DNA from: Gammaproteobacteria bacterium
GTDB taxonomy: Bacteria > Pseudomonadota > Gammaproteobacteria > GRL18
Length of the DNA stretch: 64,000 nucleotides
Reading direction: 5' to 3'
Assembly: GCA_016744995.1 (NCBI GenBank)
Contig: JADGDG010000001.1
Span: 784,011 to 848,010, forward strand
Below are positions 36,983 to 45,726 of this stretch, in pieces. A program made the translations under genes and the position numbers. Positions within the stretch are counted from its first letter, which is position 1, and each line of letters starts with the position of its first letter. The notes beneath the pieces were generated by a model. It was not told the origin of the DNA and did not search any database. It worked only from the letters and a program-made list of their open reading frames with translations.

Positions 36983-37678
36983 ATGACAAAAGAAACACAA
37001 TGGCATGTGCTGACAAATGCAGAAACAGTCGCCCATTCAGCCGTACATCGAATTTTAGTAAAAGCCCAGGAAGCCATTTCACATCGAGGTGTTTTTAAAC
37101 TGGTTCTGGCAGGTGGAACCACCCCCAAAAGAATTTATGAACTATTGGTTGATCAGCATCAGGAGTGGTCAAAGTGGCATCTTTTCATTGGTGATGAGCG
37201 CTGTCTGGAGAGCAATGATCCTGAACGAAACAGTCTGATGATCAGCCAAACCTGGTTGGATAAAATTGACCTGCCTGCAGACTTCCTGAAAACAAATTTT
37301 CATCCCATTAAAGCCGAATTAGGCCCTGAACAGGGCGCAAATGATTATGCTGAAGAAATAAAACCCTTCCTGCCCTTTGATATGACCTTGCTGGGCATTG
37401 GCGAAGATGGTCATACCGCCAGCTTATTCCCCGGACATGAGCACAATGAAAATGAACTCACCCATGCCGTCTACAACTCACCCAAGCCGCCTCTTGAACG
37501 AGTTACCTTGAGCAAACAGGCACTTTATAGAAGTGAGCAGCTACTAATCCTGGTCACCGGCAGCGGGAAAAAAACAGCCGTTAAAGAGTGGCAGCAAGGT
37601 GAGCCACTACCCATTGCTCAAATAGAAGCAATGAATGGTGTTGATGTACTTATCGATCAAGATGCCATGCCGGGGTAA
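36983..37678 (+). CDS. pgl: 6-phosphogluconolactonase
   Basis: A 231-residue enzyme hydrolysing 6-phosphogluconolactone. Motifs are LVLAGGTTPKRIYELL, WHLFIGDERCLESNDPERNSLM and LLGIGEDGHTASLFPGHE, the last being the characteristic DevB-type active-site loop. I choose the ATG for MTKETQWHV, four bases after the glk stop, rather than the longer frame that runs back into glk. No glucose-6-phosphate dehydrogenase gene is visible beside it. A terminator follows. Confidence 0.93.
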   Translation: MTKETQWHVLTNAETVAHSAVHRILVKAQEAISHRGVFKLVLAGGTTPKRIYELLVDQHQEWSKWHLFIGDERCLESNDPERNSLMISQTWLDKIDLPADFLKTNFHPIKAELGPEQGANDYAEEIKPFLPFDMTLLGIGEDGHTASLFPGHEHNENELTHAVYNSPKPPLERVTLSKQALYRSEQLLILVTGSGKKTAVKEWQQGEPLPIAQIEAMNGVDVLIDQDAMPG

Positions 37679-37682
37679 AGAC

Positions 37683-37738
37683 AGTCGGTTGTCCTTAGTC
37701 GATGGTCAAAAGACTAAAGACAACAGACTAATTTTTTT
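37683..37738 (+). terminator. Rho-independent terminator of glk-pgl
   Basis: A 13-base stem GTTGTCCTTAGTC / GACTAAAGACAAC with one mismatch and an outer AGTC/GACT pairing lies just after pgl. It is followed by a run of seven T residues at 37732-37738. Confidence 0.8.
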
Positions 37739-37807
37739 CAACTGAATATTGCACAATAATTCACTCCCACCTATAATCATTTAATTATTAACCAACAAAA
37801 TTAAAAT

Positions 37808-40072
37808 ATGGACATTTCAACAATAATCGATCCCCTGAACAAAGCACAGCGTCAGGCCGTTTGCTCAGAAGCACAGAACACTCTGGTTTTAGCCGGAGCC
37901 GGCAGTGGTAAAACACGAGTATTAGTGCATCGTATTGCTTGGCTGGTGCAGGTTGAGAATGTTTCACCCTATAGCATTATGGCGGTGACATTCACTAACA
38001 AAGCTGCGGGTGAAATGCGTTTTCGAATTGAAAACCTGCTTAAAACACCGATTCGGAATATGTGGGTGGGAACCTTTCATGGTCTGGCACATCGTTTATT
38101 ACGTGCCCACTGGAAAGATGCCGGACTGTTGGAAAATTTTCAGATTATTGACAGTGATGATCAACTGCGTCTGATAAAACGCATTATGAAAGAGCTGGGC
38201 ATTGATGATAAAAAGCATCCACCGCGTGAAACCCAATGGTTCATCAACGAGTGTAAGGATAATGGCCTGCGCGTGGCTCAACTTCAGACACCAGAAAAAG
38301 CCAGAGAATTCCATAATCGTGAGTTTATGCTGGATGTCTATCAGCAATATGAGGCGCTGTGTCAGAGAACCGGCATGGTTGATTTTGCCGAATTGCTGCT
38401 GCGGGCACATGAACTCTGGTTGTACCAGCCGCATATTTTAAAACATTATCAGCAGCGCTTCAGCCACATTCTGGTGGATGAGTTTCAGGATACCAATACC
38501 ATTCAATATGCCTGGCTGAAAGTACTCAGTGGCAACAACCTTCCTTCAACCCATATAAACACCCTTGTTGTAGGTGATGATGATCAATCAATTTATGGTT
38601 GGCGCGGTGCAAAAATTGAGCATATTCGGGAGTTTACCAGAGACTTTAATGCCGGTACCTCAGAGACTGTTCTTCTGGAACAAAACTATCGCTCCACTGG
38701 CAATATACTGGAAGCGGCGAATTCAGTCATTGCCAATAACACGGAACGACTAGGTAAAGAACTCTGGACAGATGATAGTGAAGGTGAGTTGTTACAAATC
38801 TACAAAGCCTTTAATGAAATTGATGAGGCGGCTTATGTCAGTAGTCAAATTGAAAAGTGGGTGGCAAATGGAGGTAAACGCAGTGATGTAGCAATACTGT
38901 ATCGTTCAAATGCTCAGTCACAACCGCATGAATATGAATTAGTCAAACGCGGTATGCCCTATCGGGTTTATGGTGGTCTGCGATTCTATGATCGAGCCGA
39001 GATTAAAGATGCCCTGGCCTATATGAGGCTAATTGCCAATCGTCAGGATGATGCTGCTCTGGAGCGCATCATCAATACACCGACACGGGGTATTGGTCAG
39101 CGAACTCTGGATATTATTCGCCAGAGTGCAAAACAAAAACAACAAAACCTGTGGCAGACGGCTATTGAATTGATTGCCGATAAAGCCCTGTCTGCAAGAG
39201 CTGCCACTTCAGTACAGAAATTTATTGATCTCATTGAAGAATTTGAGATTGAAGAGGGGCTGTCACTCACAGAGCAGGTTTCCCATATTATTGAGGGCTC
39301 ACTGCTAAAAGAATTTCATGGCAAAGAAAACAGTGACAAGGCTCAGGCAAAAGTAGAAAATCTGGATGAACTGGTCAATGCGGCAAAACGTTTTGATGAT
39401 GAAGGTGATCCCCTGCTGGATGCCATGAATGAAGCAAGAGATGAAGCAAGAGATGAAGCAAAAGAAAACTCAGAAGATACGACTGCGCCGCCCAATCCCA
39501 TGGCTGAATTTTTAGCCCATGCTGCGCTTGAAGCGGGAGAAGGTCAGGCTGATGAGTGGGAAGATTGTGTGCAGCTTATGTCCTTGCATAGTGCCAAGGG
39601 GCTGGAATTTGATCTGGTCTTTTTATCCGGTCTGGAACAGGGCTTATTTCCTCATAAAAATGCCATACAGGACTATGTCGGTGGACGACTTGAAGAAGAA
39701 CGGCGTCTTTGTTATGTTGGTATCACCCGAGCCAGACAGCAGCTGCATCTGACGCATGCTGAAAGTCGAACCATTTACGGCCGCAGTGAGCCGAGTTACC
39801 CTTCTCAGTTTCTATCCGAGATACCGGCCTCTCTGGTCTCACAGGTCAGGGCTGTGCAAAACACAGCGGCAGCAAAAAATTATGGCCGTTCTTCATTCGG
39901 TTCTGATGAAGAGGCTGAGGTTTATATCGGGCAAAGTGTCAGCCACAAAAAATTTGGTGAAGGCTTAGTTGTTGATGTGGAAGGCAATGGTGCCAGAGCC
40001 AGAGTTCAGGTTAATTTTGATGATTATGGTACTCGCTGGCTAATGCTGAATGTTGCCAATTTGACGATTTAA
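37808..40072 (+). CDS. uvrD: DNA helicase II UvrD
   Basis: A 754-residue SF1A 3'-5' helicase used in nucleotide-excision and mismatch repair. Visible motifs are Q motif LNKAQRQAV, Walker A LAGAGSGKT, TFTNKAAGEM, Walker B ILVDEFQDTN, VVGDDDQSIYGWRGA, EQNYRS, LMSLHSAKGLEFDLVFLSG and VGITRARQQLHL. The C-terminal UvrD/PcrA tail with VSHKKFGEGLVVDVEGNG, a likely RNA-polymerase- or DNA-contacting Tudor-like domain, is present. It is about 30 residues longer than E. coli UvrD, partly through an acidic insert with a four-residue repeat (DEARDEARDEAKE) near residue 540. Confidence 0.96.
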   Translation: MDISTIIDPLNKAQRQAVCSEAQNTLVLAGAGSGKTRVLVHRIAWLVQVENVSPYSIMAVTFTNKAAGEMRFRIENLLKTPIRNMWVGTFHGLAHRLLRAHWKDAGLLENFQIIDSDDQLRLIKRIMKELGIDDKKHPPRETQWFINECKDNGLRVAQLQTPEKAREFHNREFMLDVYQQYEALCQRTGMVDFAELLLRAHELWLYQPHILKHYQQRFSHILVDEFQDTNTIQYAWLKVLSGNNLPSTHINTLVVGDDDQSIYGWRGAKIEHIREFTRDFNAGTSETVLLEQNYRSTGNILEAANSVIANNTERLGKELWTDDSEGELLQIYKAFNEIDEAAYVSSQIEKWVANGGKRSDVAILYRSNAQSQPHEYELVKRGMPYRVYGGLRFYDRAEIKDALAYMRLIANRQDDAALERIINTPTRGIGQRTLDIIRQSAKQKQQNLWQTAIELIADKALSARAATSVQKFIDLIEEFEIEEGLSLTEQVSHIIEGSLLKEFHGKENSDKAQAKVENLDELVNAAKRFDDEGDPLLDAMNEARDEARDEAKENSEDTTAPPNPMAEFLAHAALEAGEGQADEWEDCVQLMSLHSAKGLEFDLVFLSGLEQGLFPHKNAIQDYVGGRLEEERRLCYVGITRARQQLHLTHAESRTIYGRSEPSYPSQFLSEIPASLVSQVRAVQNTAAAKNYGRSSFGSDEEAEVYIGQSVSHKKFGEGLVVDVEGNGARARVQVNFDDYGTRWLMLNVANLTI

Positions 40073-40122
40073 CATCTCCTTAAATGGCTAATTATAAGAG
40101 CTTTTTGCAAAATTGCTCTTAG

Positions 40123-40150
40123 CCTTCCCCTTTTTTGAAGAGGGATTGAG
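40123..40150 (+). repeat. Dispersed CTTCCCC-T6-type repeat, copy 2
   Basis: CCTTCCCCTTTTTTGAAG followed by AGGGATTGAG resembles the intergenic element at 23852-23880. It forms an imperfect hairpin (CCTTCCCCTTT with GAAGAGGG) and may act as a terminator of uvrD. Confidence 0.45.
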
Positions 40151-40209
40151 ACAATTGTTTGTTTATTAAAGTATAACTTTTTCAAGCACTTCATAAATAA
40201 GGATAATAA

Positions 40210-41292
40210 ATGAAAAGACGTGATTTTATAAAAGGTGTCGGTGCAGGTTCCGTAGCCACTGCCGGAATGGTCGGTGGGATCCATACAGCGTCTGCTGCAA
40301 AAACCATCAAATGGAAAATGGTCACATCCTGGCCCAAGAATTTTCCTGGTTTGGGGACGGGTGCAAATTTTCTGGCAAAAACCATTAATGAAATGAGCGG
40401 CGGCCGCTTAAAAGTAAAAGTCTATGGTGCTAATGAAATCGTACCTGCTCTGGAAGTCTTTGATGCAGTCTCCAGAGGCACTGCACAAATGGGACATAGT
40501 GGTGCCTACTATTGGAAAGGCAAACACCCTGCAACCCAGTTTTTTACCTCAGTCCCCTTTGGTCTGACGGCACAGGAAATGAATGGCTGGCTCTATCATG
40601 GCGGCGGCATGAAACTGTGGGAAGAGTTATATGATAAGTTTAATTTGATCCCCAACGCCGCAGGTAATACCGGTGTCCAGATGGGTGGCTGGTTTAATAA
40701 AGAAATTAATAGCGTAACGGATCTTAAGGGTCTGAAAATGCGCATCCCGGGTTTAGGTGGTGAAGTTTTAAAACAAGCGGGAGGGACTCCGGTTACCTTG
40801 CCTGGTGGTGAAATTTATACCTCAATGCAGTCTGGTGCAATCGATGCCACAGAGTGGGTCGGTCCCTATAACGATATGGCCTTTGGTCTTTATAAAGTGG
40901 CCAAATTTTACTACCATCCAGGCTGGCATGAGCCCGGTTCAACTATGGAAGCGATGATCAATAAAGATGCCTTCAATGAGTTGCCCAAAGATCTGCAAGT
41001 TATTGTTCGTGCTGCCTGTCGTGTTGCCAATCAGGATATGCTGGCTGACTATACCGCTAAAAATAATCAGGCACTGCAGACACTGATTAAAAAGCATAAA
41101 GTAGAAATGCGCCAGTACCCCGATGATGTTATTATCAAACTGCATTCGCTGGCAAATGATGTGGTGGCTAAAGTTGGTGAACATGATGCTATCTCAAAGA
41201 AGATCCACAAGTCATTTGTTGAATTTAAAGATAATGTGACTCAATGGAGTCGGGTCAGTGAACAGGGCTACATGAAATCACGGGCCTTATAG
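40210..41292 (+). CDS. TRAP transporter solute-binding protein with Tat signal (TakP-like), orphan
   Basis: A 360-residue periplasmic receptor of the DctP superfamily. A twin-arginine signal is visible (KRRDFIKGVGAGSVATAG), unlike the Sec signal of DctP at 8647. Segments WKMVTSWPKNFPGLGTGAN, LKGLKMRIPGLGGEVLKQ (carboxylate-binding Arg) and IDATEWVGPYNDMAFG resemble TakP, which binds 2-oxo acids such as pyruvate as a dimer. The ligand is therefore probably a monocarboxylate or 2-oxo acid, by similarity only. No dctQ or dctM partner is adjacent; the next gene is convergent and overlaps its stop by six bases. Confidence 0.85.
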   Translation: MKRRDFIKGVGAGSVATAGMVGGIHTASAAKTIKWKMVTSWPKNFPGLGTGANFLAKTINEMSGGRLKVKVYGANEIVPALEVFDAVSRGTAQMGHSGAYYWKGKHPATQFFTSVPFGLTAQEMNGWLYHGGGMKLWEELYDKFNLIPNAAGNTGVQMGGWFNKEINSVTDLKGLKMRIPGLGGEVLKQAGGTPVTLPGGEIYTSMQSGAIDATEWVGPYNDMAFGLYKVAKFYYHPGWHEPGSTMEAMINKDAFNELPKDLQVIVRAACRVANQDMLADYTAKNNQALQTLIKKHKVEMRQYPDDVIIKLHSLANDVVAKVGEHDAISKKIHKSFVEFKDNVTQWSRVSEQGYMKSRAL

Positions 41293-43812
41293 ACTGCTTT
41301 GGGGTGCTGAGGCTGTAGTGTTGTTCTCACCCCCATTCTGATCTAATATTGCCTGCTGCAAACTATTCAATTTAAGTAATACTTTGTCTCGAGCTTTTAT
41401 AAGTTCAGGGATTAATTCTAAGGCATCAGCTTGCTTGCCATCAGAGCATAATTGTATTATTGTCTGGCCAAGTTTATGCGCTTTTCGGTGGGGGTTTTCT
41501 AATTCTTTAAAGCAGCTTAAGTGCCCGTATTTTTTGACTCCAACTTTATAATACCAGCTGCCTAAACGACAGTTATGATGTGATAATAGTTCAAACTGTT
41601 CAGCATTATTTTCAGCAACTGACTGCATCAATTTATTCATGATGGTAAAGTGATCGCTATGAGCAATGAGTAGAGGAAAATCTGAAATTTCCCAGGCTGT
41701 CTCTGACCACAATAACCAGTTGGGATCAGGCTCCCAGCTTCTTGCCCAATTTAAAACTTCATCGGCACTTAATGGCTCTGAAATACCATAACCCTGGGCC
41801 ATATCACAGCCCAGTCGTAACAACATGACACCATGCTCTCTGGTTTCAACACCTTCAGCAATTACCTGACGTTTAAAAATTCCGGCAAGACTGATAATAC
41901 CTTCTACAATAGCCCGATCACCCTCATCTGTAAGCATATCAAGAATAAAAGATTTATCGATTTTTAATTGATTTGCCGGCAGTTGTTTCAGATAAGACAG
42001 TGATGCATAACCAGAACCAAAATCATCAAGAGCAATACTGATATCACGTTGATGGCATGCTCTGATAATTTCACTCACCGTACTGGTATCCTGAAGTGCT
42101 GCGGATTCCAGTATTTCAAGTTCAATATGGTGAGGGGGGATATCAGGAAAATCAGATAATAACTGATCCAGCTTGTTTAAAAAGTTTGAATTTTGTAATT
42201 GTTTTGGGGAAACATTAATGGCTATATGAAAGTCAAAACCAGATTTCAGCCATTGACGAAGTTGCTCCATGGCTTTTGAAAAAGTCCAGTCGCCAATACG
42301 TAGAATTAAATCACTGTCCTCACATAGAGGTATAAATTTTGCGGGTAAGATAATCCCCTCTTCAGGATGGTTCCAGCGAATTAAAGCTTCAAAACCATAA
42401 ATATTACCAGTTCGCATATTCACTTTAGGCTGGTAAACCAGAAAAAATTCATCGTTGTCCATTGCTTGTTCAAGACGATGGCGCTGTAATTCTCGTTGTG
42501 TTGTCACATGATTCGATTCGACGTCAAAAAAATGATACTGGTTGCGCCCCCGTTGCTTGGCGATGTACATGGCCTGATCAGCATGGCGTAAAAGTGTATC
42601 AGAATCGGAGTTGTCCTCTGGAAAGATACTGACGCCAATGCTGGCACTGAGAATAATATTATCACTGCCGACAGGAATAGGCTGAGAAATTGTCTGCATA
42701 ACTCTTTCCAGAGCTTTAGTGATTTCATCAATATGATCAAATGAAAGTAAGGTGATCACAAATTCGTCGCCACCCAGGCGGGCAACCATATCATCATTAC
42801 GAATGACTGTGAGCAGACGCTGGGCAATAATTTTAAGAACTCTATCACCCTGAGCGTGACCATATTCATCGTTAACCGGTTTAAAGCCGTCAAGATCGAT
42901 AAAAAACAGGGTCAGCAGTGTCTGATTATGTTTAACTTCTTCAAGAGAACTTTCCAGTTTGTCTTTAAGTAAAATGCGATTGGGTAATTTGGTTAAAGCA
43001 TCATGAGTTGCCTGCCAGGAAAGTGCCTTAGTGAGTTTGTGGGTCTCACTGGTATCATGAAAAACAATGATCGTACCGATAACCTTGCTGTCTGAATCAT
43101 GTATGGGGGCTATAGTATAGATTATGGGCAGTTGTTCACCACCACGACGCTGTAAGAAGATATTATACTTCCCTTTTATAACCTGCTCCTCACGAATGGC
43201 AGTTTCAGCGGGATTATCCAGTAGAAAGTTATCTTCATTAAAAATTTTAAAGACCACATTAATTGGTGTCTCTGTTTTGTCCTCAAGATAGTAATTGGTC
43301 AATTCCTGGGCAGAATCATTCATATAATCAATCAGGCCATGCTGATCGGTAGTGATCACAGCATCACCAATTGAGGCAAATGTGGTTTGAATTTTTGCTA
43401 TTTCAGATTTAATGCGTGAATTAGAATCCTCAATCCGCTTTGAGGTACTGATAACTTTGAGGAGAACGTAACTTAAATAAAGAAAAACCAGGAGAATAAT
43501 CAGTGATATAAGTTTTTGTCGTGTGCTAAGTACTTTGCCGGTAAATAAACTGGCTTCTTTAGCCTGTTCTTCAAGTGATCTGATGAGGGCAATGATTTTG
43601 AATTTTCGGGTTTGCTCTGCGATGATATCAACATTTGTATCCATAGAAGAATGACTACCTTCTATATTCAGGCTCAGACGCTTAAGTTCTTCAATCTGCA
43701 ATTTAGTCTGTTCATTAAGGAATGACTTTTCATCGTTGTAGAAAAAAAAAGTACTGACAGCACATATCAGTGAAGCAGCAATAATGACTAGATGCCATTT
43801 ATAATTATTCAC
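41287..43812 (-). CDS. PAS-GGDEF-EAL c-di-GMP enzyme with C-terminal CZB zinc-sensing domain
   Basis: An 841-residue membrane signalling protein. It has two transmembrane helices (about 7-25 and 105-122) flanking a short periplasmic part, a PAS domain (about 140-260, SIGDAVITTDQHGLIDYMN), a GGDEF domain with intact VARLGGDEFVITLL, and an EAL domain with intact FEALIRWNHPE and DDFGSGYASLSYLKQLP. The C terminus (about 730-820) contains HHNCRLGSWYYKVGVKKYG and ENPHRKAHKLG. This is the His/Cys pattern of the chemoreceptor zinc-binding (CZB) domain. Both catalytic domains look active, so it may make or degrade c-di-GMP according to zinc or redox state. Confidence 0.88.
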   Translation of the reverse strand: MNNYKWHLVIIAASLICAVSTFFFYNDEKSFLNEQTKLQIEELKRLSLNIEGSHSSMDTNVDIIAEQTRKFKIIALIRSLEEQAKEASLFTGKVLSTRQKLISLIILLVFLYLSYVLLKVISTSKRIEDSNSRIKSEIAKIQTTFASIGDAVITTDQHGLIDYMNDSAQELTNYYLEDKTETPINVVFKIFNEDNFLLDNPAETAIREEQVIKGKYNIFLQRRGGEQLPIIYTIAPIHDSDSKVIGTIIVFHDTSETHKLTKALSWQATHDALTKLPNRILLKDKLESSLEEVKHNQTLLTLFFIDLDGFKPVNDEYGHAQGDRVLKIIAQRLLTVIRNDDMVARLGGDEFVITLLSFDHIDEITKALERVMQTISQPIPVGSDNIILSASIGVSIFPEDNSDSDTLLRHADQAMYIAKQRGRNQYHFFDVESNHVTTQRELQRHRLEQAMDNDEFFLVYQPKVNMRTGNIYGFEALIRWNHPEEGIILPAKFIPLCEDSDLILRIGDWTFSKAMEQLRQWLKSGFDFHIAINVSPKQLQNSNFLNKLDQLLSDFPDIPPHHIELEILESAALQDTSTVSEIIRACHQRDISIALDDFGSGYASLSYLKQLPANQLKIDKSFILDMLTDEGDRAIVEGIISLAGIFKRQVIAEGVETREHGVMLLRLGCDMAQGYGISEPLSADEVLNWARSWEPDPNWLLWSETAWEISDFPLLIAHSDHFTIMNKLMQSVAENNAEQFELLSHHNCRLGSWYYKVGVKKYGHLSCFKELENPHRKAHKLGQTIIQLCSDGKQADALELIPELIKARDKVLLKLNSLQQAILDQNGGENNTTASAPQSSL

Positions 43813-44043
43813 AAGAGGAAATCTATCCCTTCAAATTGCAAAGTAAAAAGAAGCAATAAAGAATGTGATTAATGAACTATCTATCATGCTCTATTTCAAA
43901 GTTGAGTGATTATTATACATACAATTCATTGTTTATTATAAATATTTTTACTGAAATCAGGTCAAATCAGGGGTTAATTCAGAGCTTAATGAAAAAAAAA
44001 GAGTCATTGAGTAAAAAAAGAGGAATTTACAAAAAAAAAGGAG

Positions 44044-44049
44044 TATACT
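44044..44049 (+). promoter_or_regulatory. Possible -10 box of the tRNA-Leu gene
   Basis: TATACT lies 44 bases before the tRNA 5' end. No -35 hexamer at standard spacing is clear. A leader hairpin (CAAAGTGG with CCACACTTTG, around 44062-44085) precedes the mature tRNA. Confidence 0.3.
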
Positions 44050-44092
44050 CTCGCTTCATTCCAAAGTGGTACTGATCCACACTTTGCCCCTT

Positions 44093-44179
44093 GCCCAGGT
44101 GGTGAAATTGGTAGACACGCTAGCTTCAGGTGCTAGTGCTCTTCGGGGCGTGGAGGTTCAAGTCCTCTCCTGGGCACCA
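44093..44179 (+). tRNA. tRNA-Leu, anticodon CAG
   Basis: An 87-base class II tRNA including an encoded CCA. The acceptor arms GCCCAGG and CCTGGGC pair, and the D-arm segment AAATTGGTAGAC is followed by the anticodon stem-loop CTAGCTTCAGGTGCTAG with CAG at the anticodon. A long variable arm (TGCTCTTCGGGGC) and the T-loop GGTTCAAGTCC complete it. It resembles E. coli tRNA-Leu(CAG) closely. Its 3' end is the left attachment site of the following island. Confidence 0.96.
44155..44179 (+). repeat. Left attachment repeat (attL) within the tRNA-Leu 3' end
   Basis: The last 25 bases of the tRNA, from GGTTCAAGTCC to the CCA, reappear at 58283-58307 with one G-to-A change. Integration at a tRNA 3' end, with regeneration of the gene, is the classic pattern of tyrosine-recombinase islands. 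Confidence 0.85.
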
Positions 44180-44216
44180 AACACTGCAATAATTTTATAA
44201 AATCATGTCACTTCAA

Positions 44217-44662
44217 TCATATCTTTGTACTTTGTGCAGCTTTATTCTTTAAAACATCTTTAATTTTTTCTCTTGAATGAATTCTTTTGGTTATTTTTTT
44301 GCATTTTAATGCCGTGTCTAAATCATCTGATGATGCTCTGAACATAACCTGTTTAATTTCATCACTTGTGGTAGCAGAATCAGTTTTAAGCTCTGTAAGA
44401 ATAGACTGCGTTCACTGGTTGACACAACTGAAAATTCTTGTTCCTGCCATGATAAAGTATCACCAGACTTAGGATGTGTGACTGACTTGATATTAATGCA
44501 TGTTTTAATTAAACCTCTGGTTGTCTTGTCTTTGTATATCTGACAATGCTCTATTTCTCGTAGCAACTCATTCTCAACATAAAAATATTGATGAAGAATC
44601 AAAAAGTAAATCTGATCAGTATCAAGATTATTTTTTCGTGTATTAATGATACAAGTGAGCAA
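44217..44662 (-). pseudogene. Probable frameshifted gene of unknown family
   Basis: On the minus strand, a frame from 44662 reads through segments such as HVEN-like YFYVENELLREIEHCQIYKD and TLSWQEQEFSVVSTSERSLF. Near base 44390 the protein-like composition moves to another frame (DSATTSDEIKQVMFRASSDD, then TALKCKKITKRIHSREKI) that stays open to a stop at 44217-44219. Together they would encode about 148 residues. I do not recognise the family. It may be a broken island gene, or two chance frames. Confidence 0.35.
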
Positions 44663-45320
44663 TAAGTCCGTTTATTAAATATTCTATTTGCGGTTTCCTT
44701 TGTTTCTATGTGAGAAAATGGAAATTTTCCACGAAAATAATCATGTGGAAATTTTAGATTTTTGGTCAGGTGATAATTAATTTGTGAATCTGATCAGACA
44801 TGAAAATCTAATCCAAATGATGGGCATAACTTTCTGTAGGTGGCGAAAGATAAATTCCCAGCTTTTCATCAAAAATGAAGTGATTTGGAATTTTGAACAG
44901 AGCCTTATTAATTCTTTCTGGCTTTCCACTCCTCCCAGGCAATAAAAGAGTTACTGATGACAAAAAAATCTGCTATTGATTGGACTCTAACCTGATGGTT
45001 AGATTTGATAAACATTGTAAATTCAGCTTTACAAAAGGCTGGTCCCAGAATTCAAAGGCCCGATTATCAAATCCCTTTTGGTAAATTGCAGGCAATTCTA
45101 TTGTGTGACTTCCTCCTGAATGGTGCAAAGCATTTTCTTACTGGGAAATCGAGATGGGATTCTATTCTTATAGCCAGATTCACCTACGTTTATGGCTGGA
45201 GAGTTCTTACGGATTTTATGAACAACTTTATGCCTTAATTAGTGGCTCTATAGAGTTTGCAAATTTCGATAAGCTTTTCATCATTGAGCATTGACGTCTC
45301 CAGACTTTTGCTTCAAAATA

Positions 45321-45334
45321 ACACTTATAAGTGT
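45321..45334. promoter_or_regulatory. Perfect palindrome ACACTTATAAGTGT upstream of the XRE regulator
   Basis: A 14-base perfect palindrome centred 36 bases before the regulator start. Two further AGTGTCA half-sites follow (AGTGTCATTAT just after it and AGTGTCAATGA over the start codon). The layout fits autoregulation by the small helix-turn-helix protein encoded next, in the style of restriction-modification controller proteins. Confidence 0.6.
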
Positions 45335-45362
45335 CATTATAGGTAAGATTTTAAAAGTGTCA

Positions 45363-45572
45363 ATGAATGAAGAAAGTTTCCTAAATCACTTAGGAAAGAA
45401 AATTAGTGAAGCACGTAAGAAAAAAAAGCTAACGCAAGAACAACTTAGTGTTATGTGTAGCTTAAAACGAAGTTATATCAGTGACATAGAGAGAGGTAGA
45501 CGAAATGTATGCATTAAAAACTTGTTGAAAATATCTAATACCTTAGAGTTAAATATTTCTTTGGAAAAATAA
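45363..45572 (+). CDS. Small XRE-family helix-turn-helix regulator (controller-protein-like)
   Basis: A 69-residue protein consisting of one helix-turn-helix: LGKKISEARKKKKLTQEQLSV, then SYISDIERGRRNVCIKNLLKIS. I start at the ATG for MNEESFLNHLG. Size and sequence resemble controller (C) proteins of restriction-modification systems and other defence-island regulators. A palindromic operator lies immediately upstream. It precedes the AAA ATPase/subtilase pair by 155 bases and may control it. Confidence 0.85.
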   Translation: MNEESFLNHLGKKISEARKKKKLTQEQLSVMCSLKRSYISDIERGRRNVCIKNLLKISNTLELNISLEK

Positions 45573-45580
45573 TAAAAAAT

Positions 45581-45603
45581 ACTTCAAATAGATTATTTGA
45601 AGT
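45581..45603. terminator. Perfect inverted repeat after the XRE gene
   Basis: ACTTCAAATA-GAT-TATTTGAAGT is a 10-base stem with a three-base loop, nine bases after the stop codon. It has a T-run only when read on the minus strand. It may be a weak bidirectional terminator or an operator between the regulator and the ATPase gene. Confidence 0.4.
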
Positions 45604-45726
45604 TAACAAAGAGATGGAGATTACTTTTGCCCATATAATGAAATATGAGTATGAGCTATTTTTAATAGTAGATGAAATAATTCCCAAAAACATTATAATA
45701 AATAAAGATATAGACAGGGTTTCGTT

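Larger units (their letters stand above)
44180..45362. other. Decayed left end of the genomic island
   Basis: Nearly 1.2 kb with no intact gene beyond a frameshifted minus-strand frame (44217-44662). A further plus-strand frame of 77 codons near 45005-45238 has no ribosome binding site and no recognisable domain. An integrase gene is normally expected next to the tRNA, and none can be recognised here. Confidence 0.5.

Noticed and set aside
45005..45238. 77-codon frame in the decayed island end
   Set aside because: No recognisable domain and no start signal; left inside the decayed-region entry.
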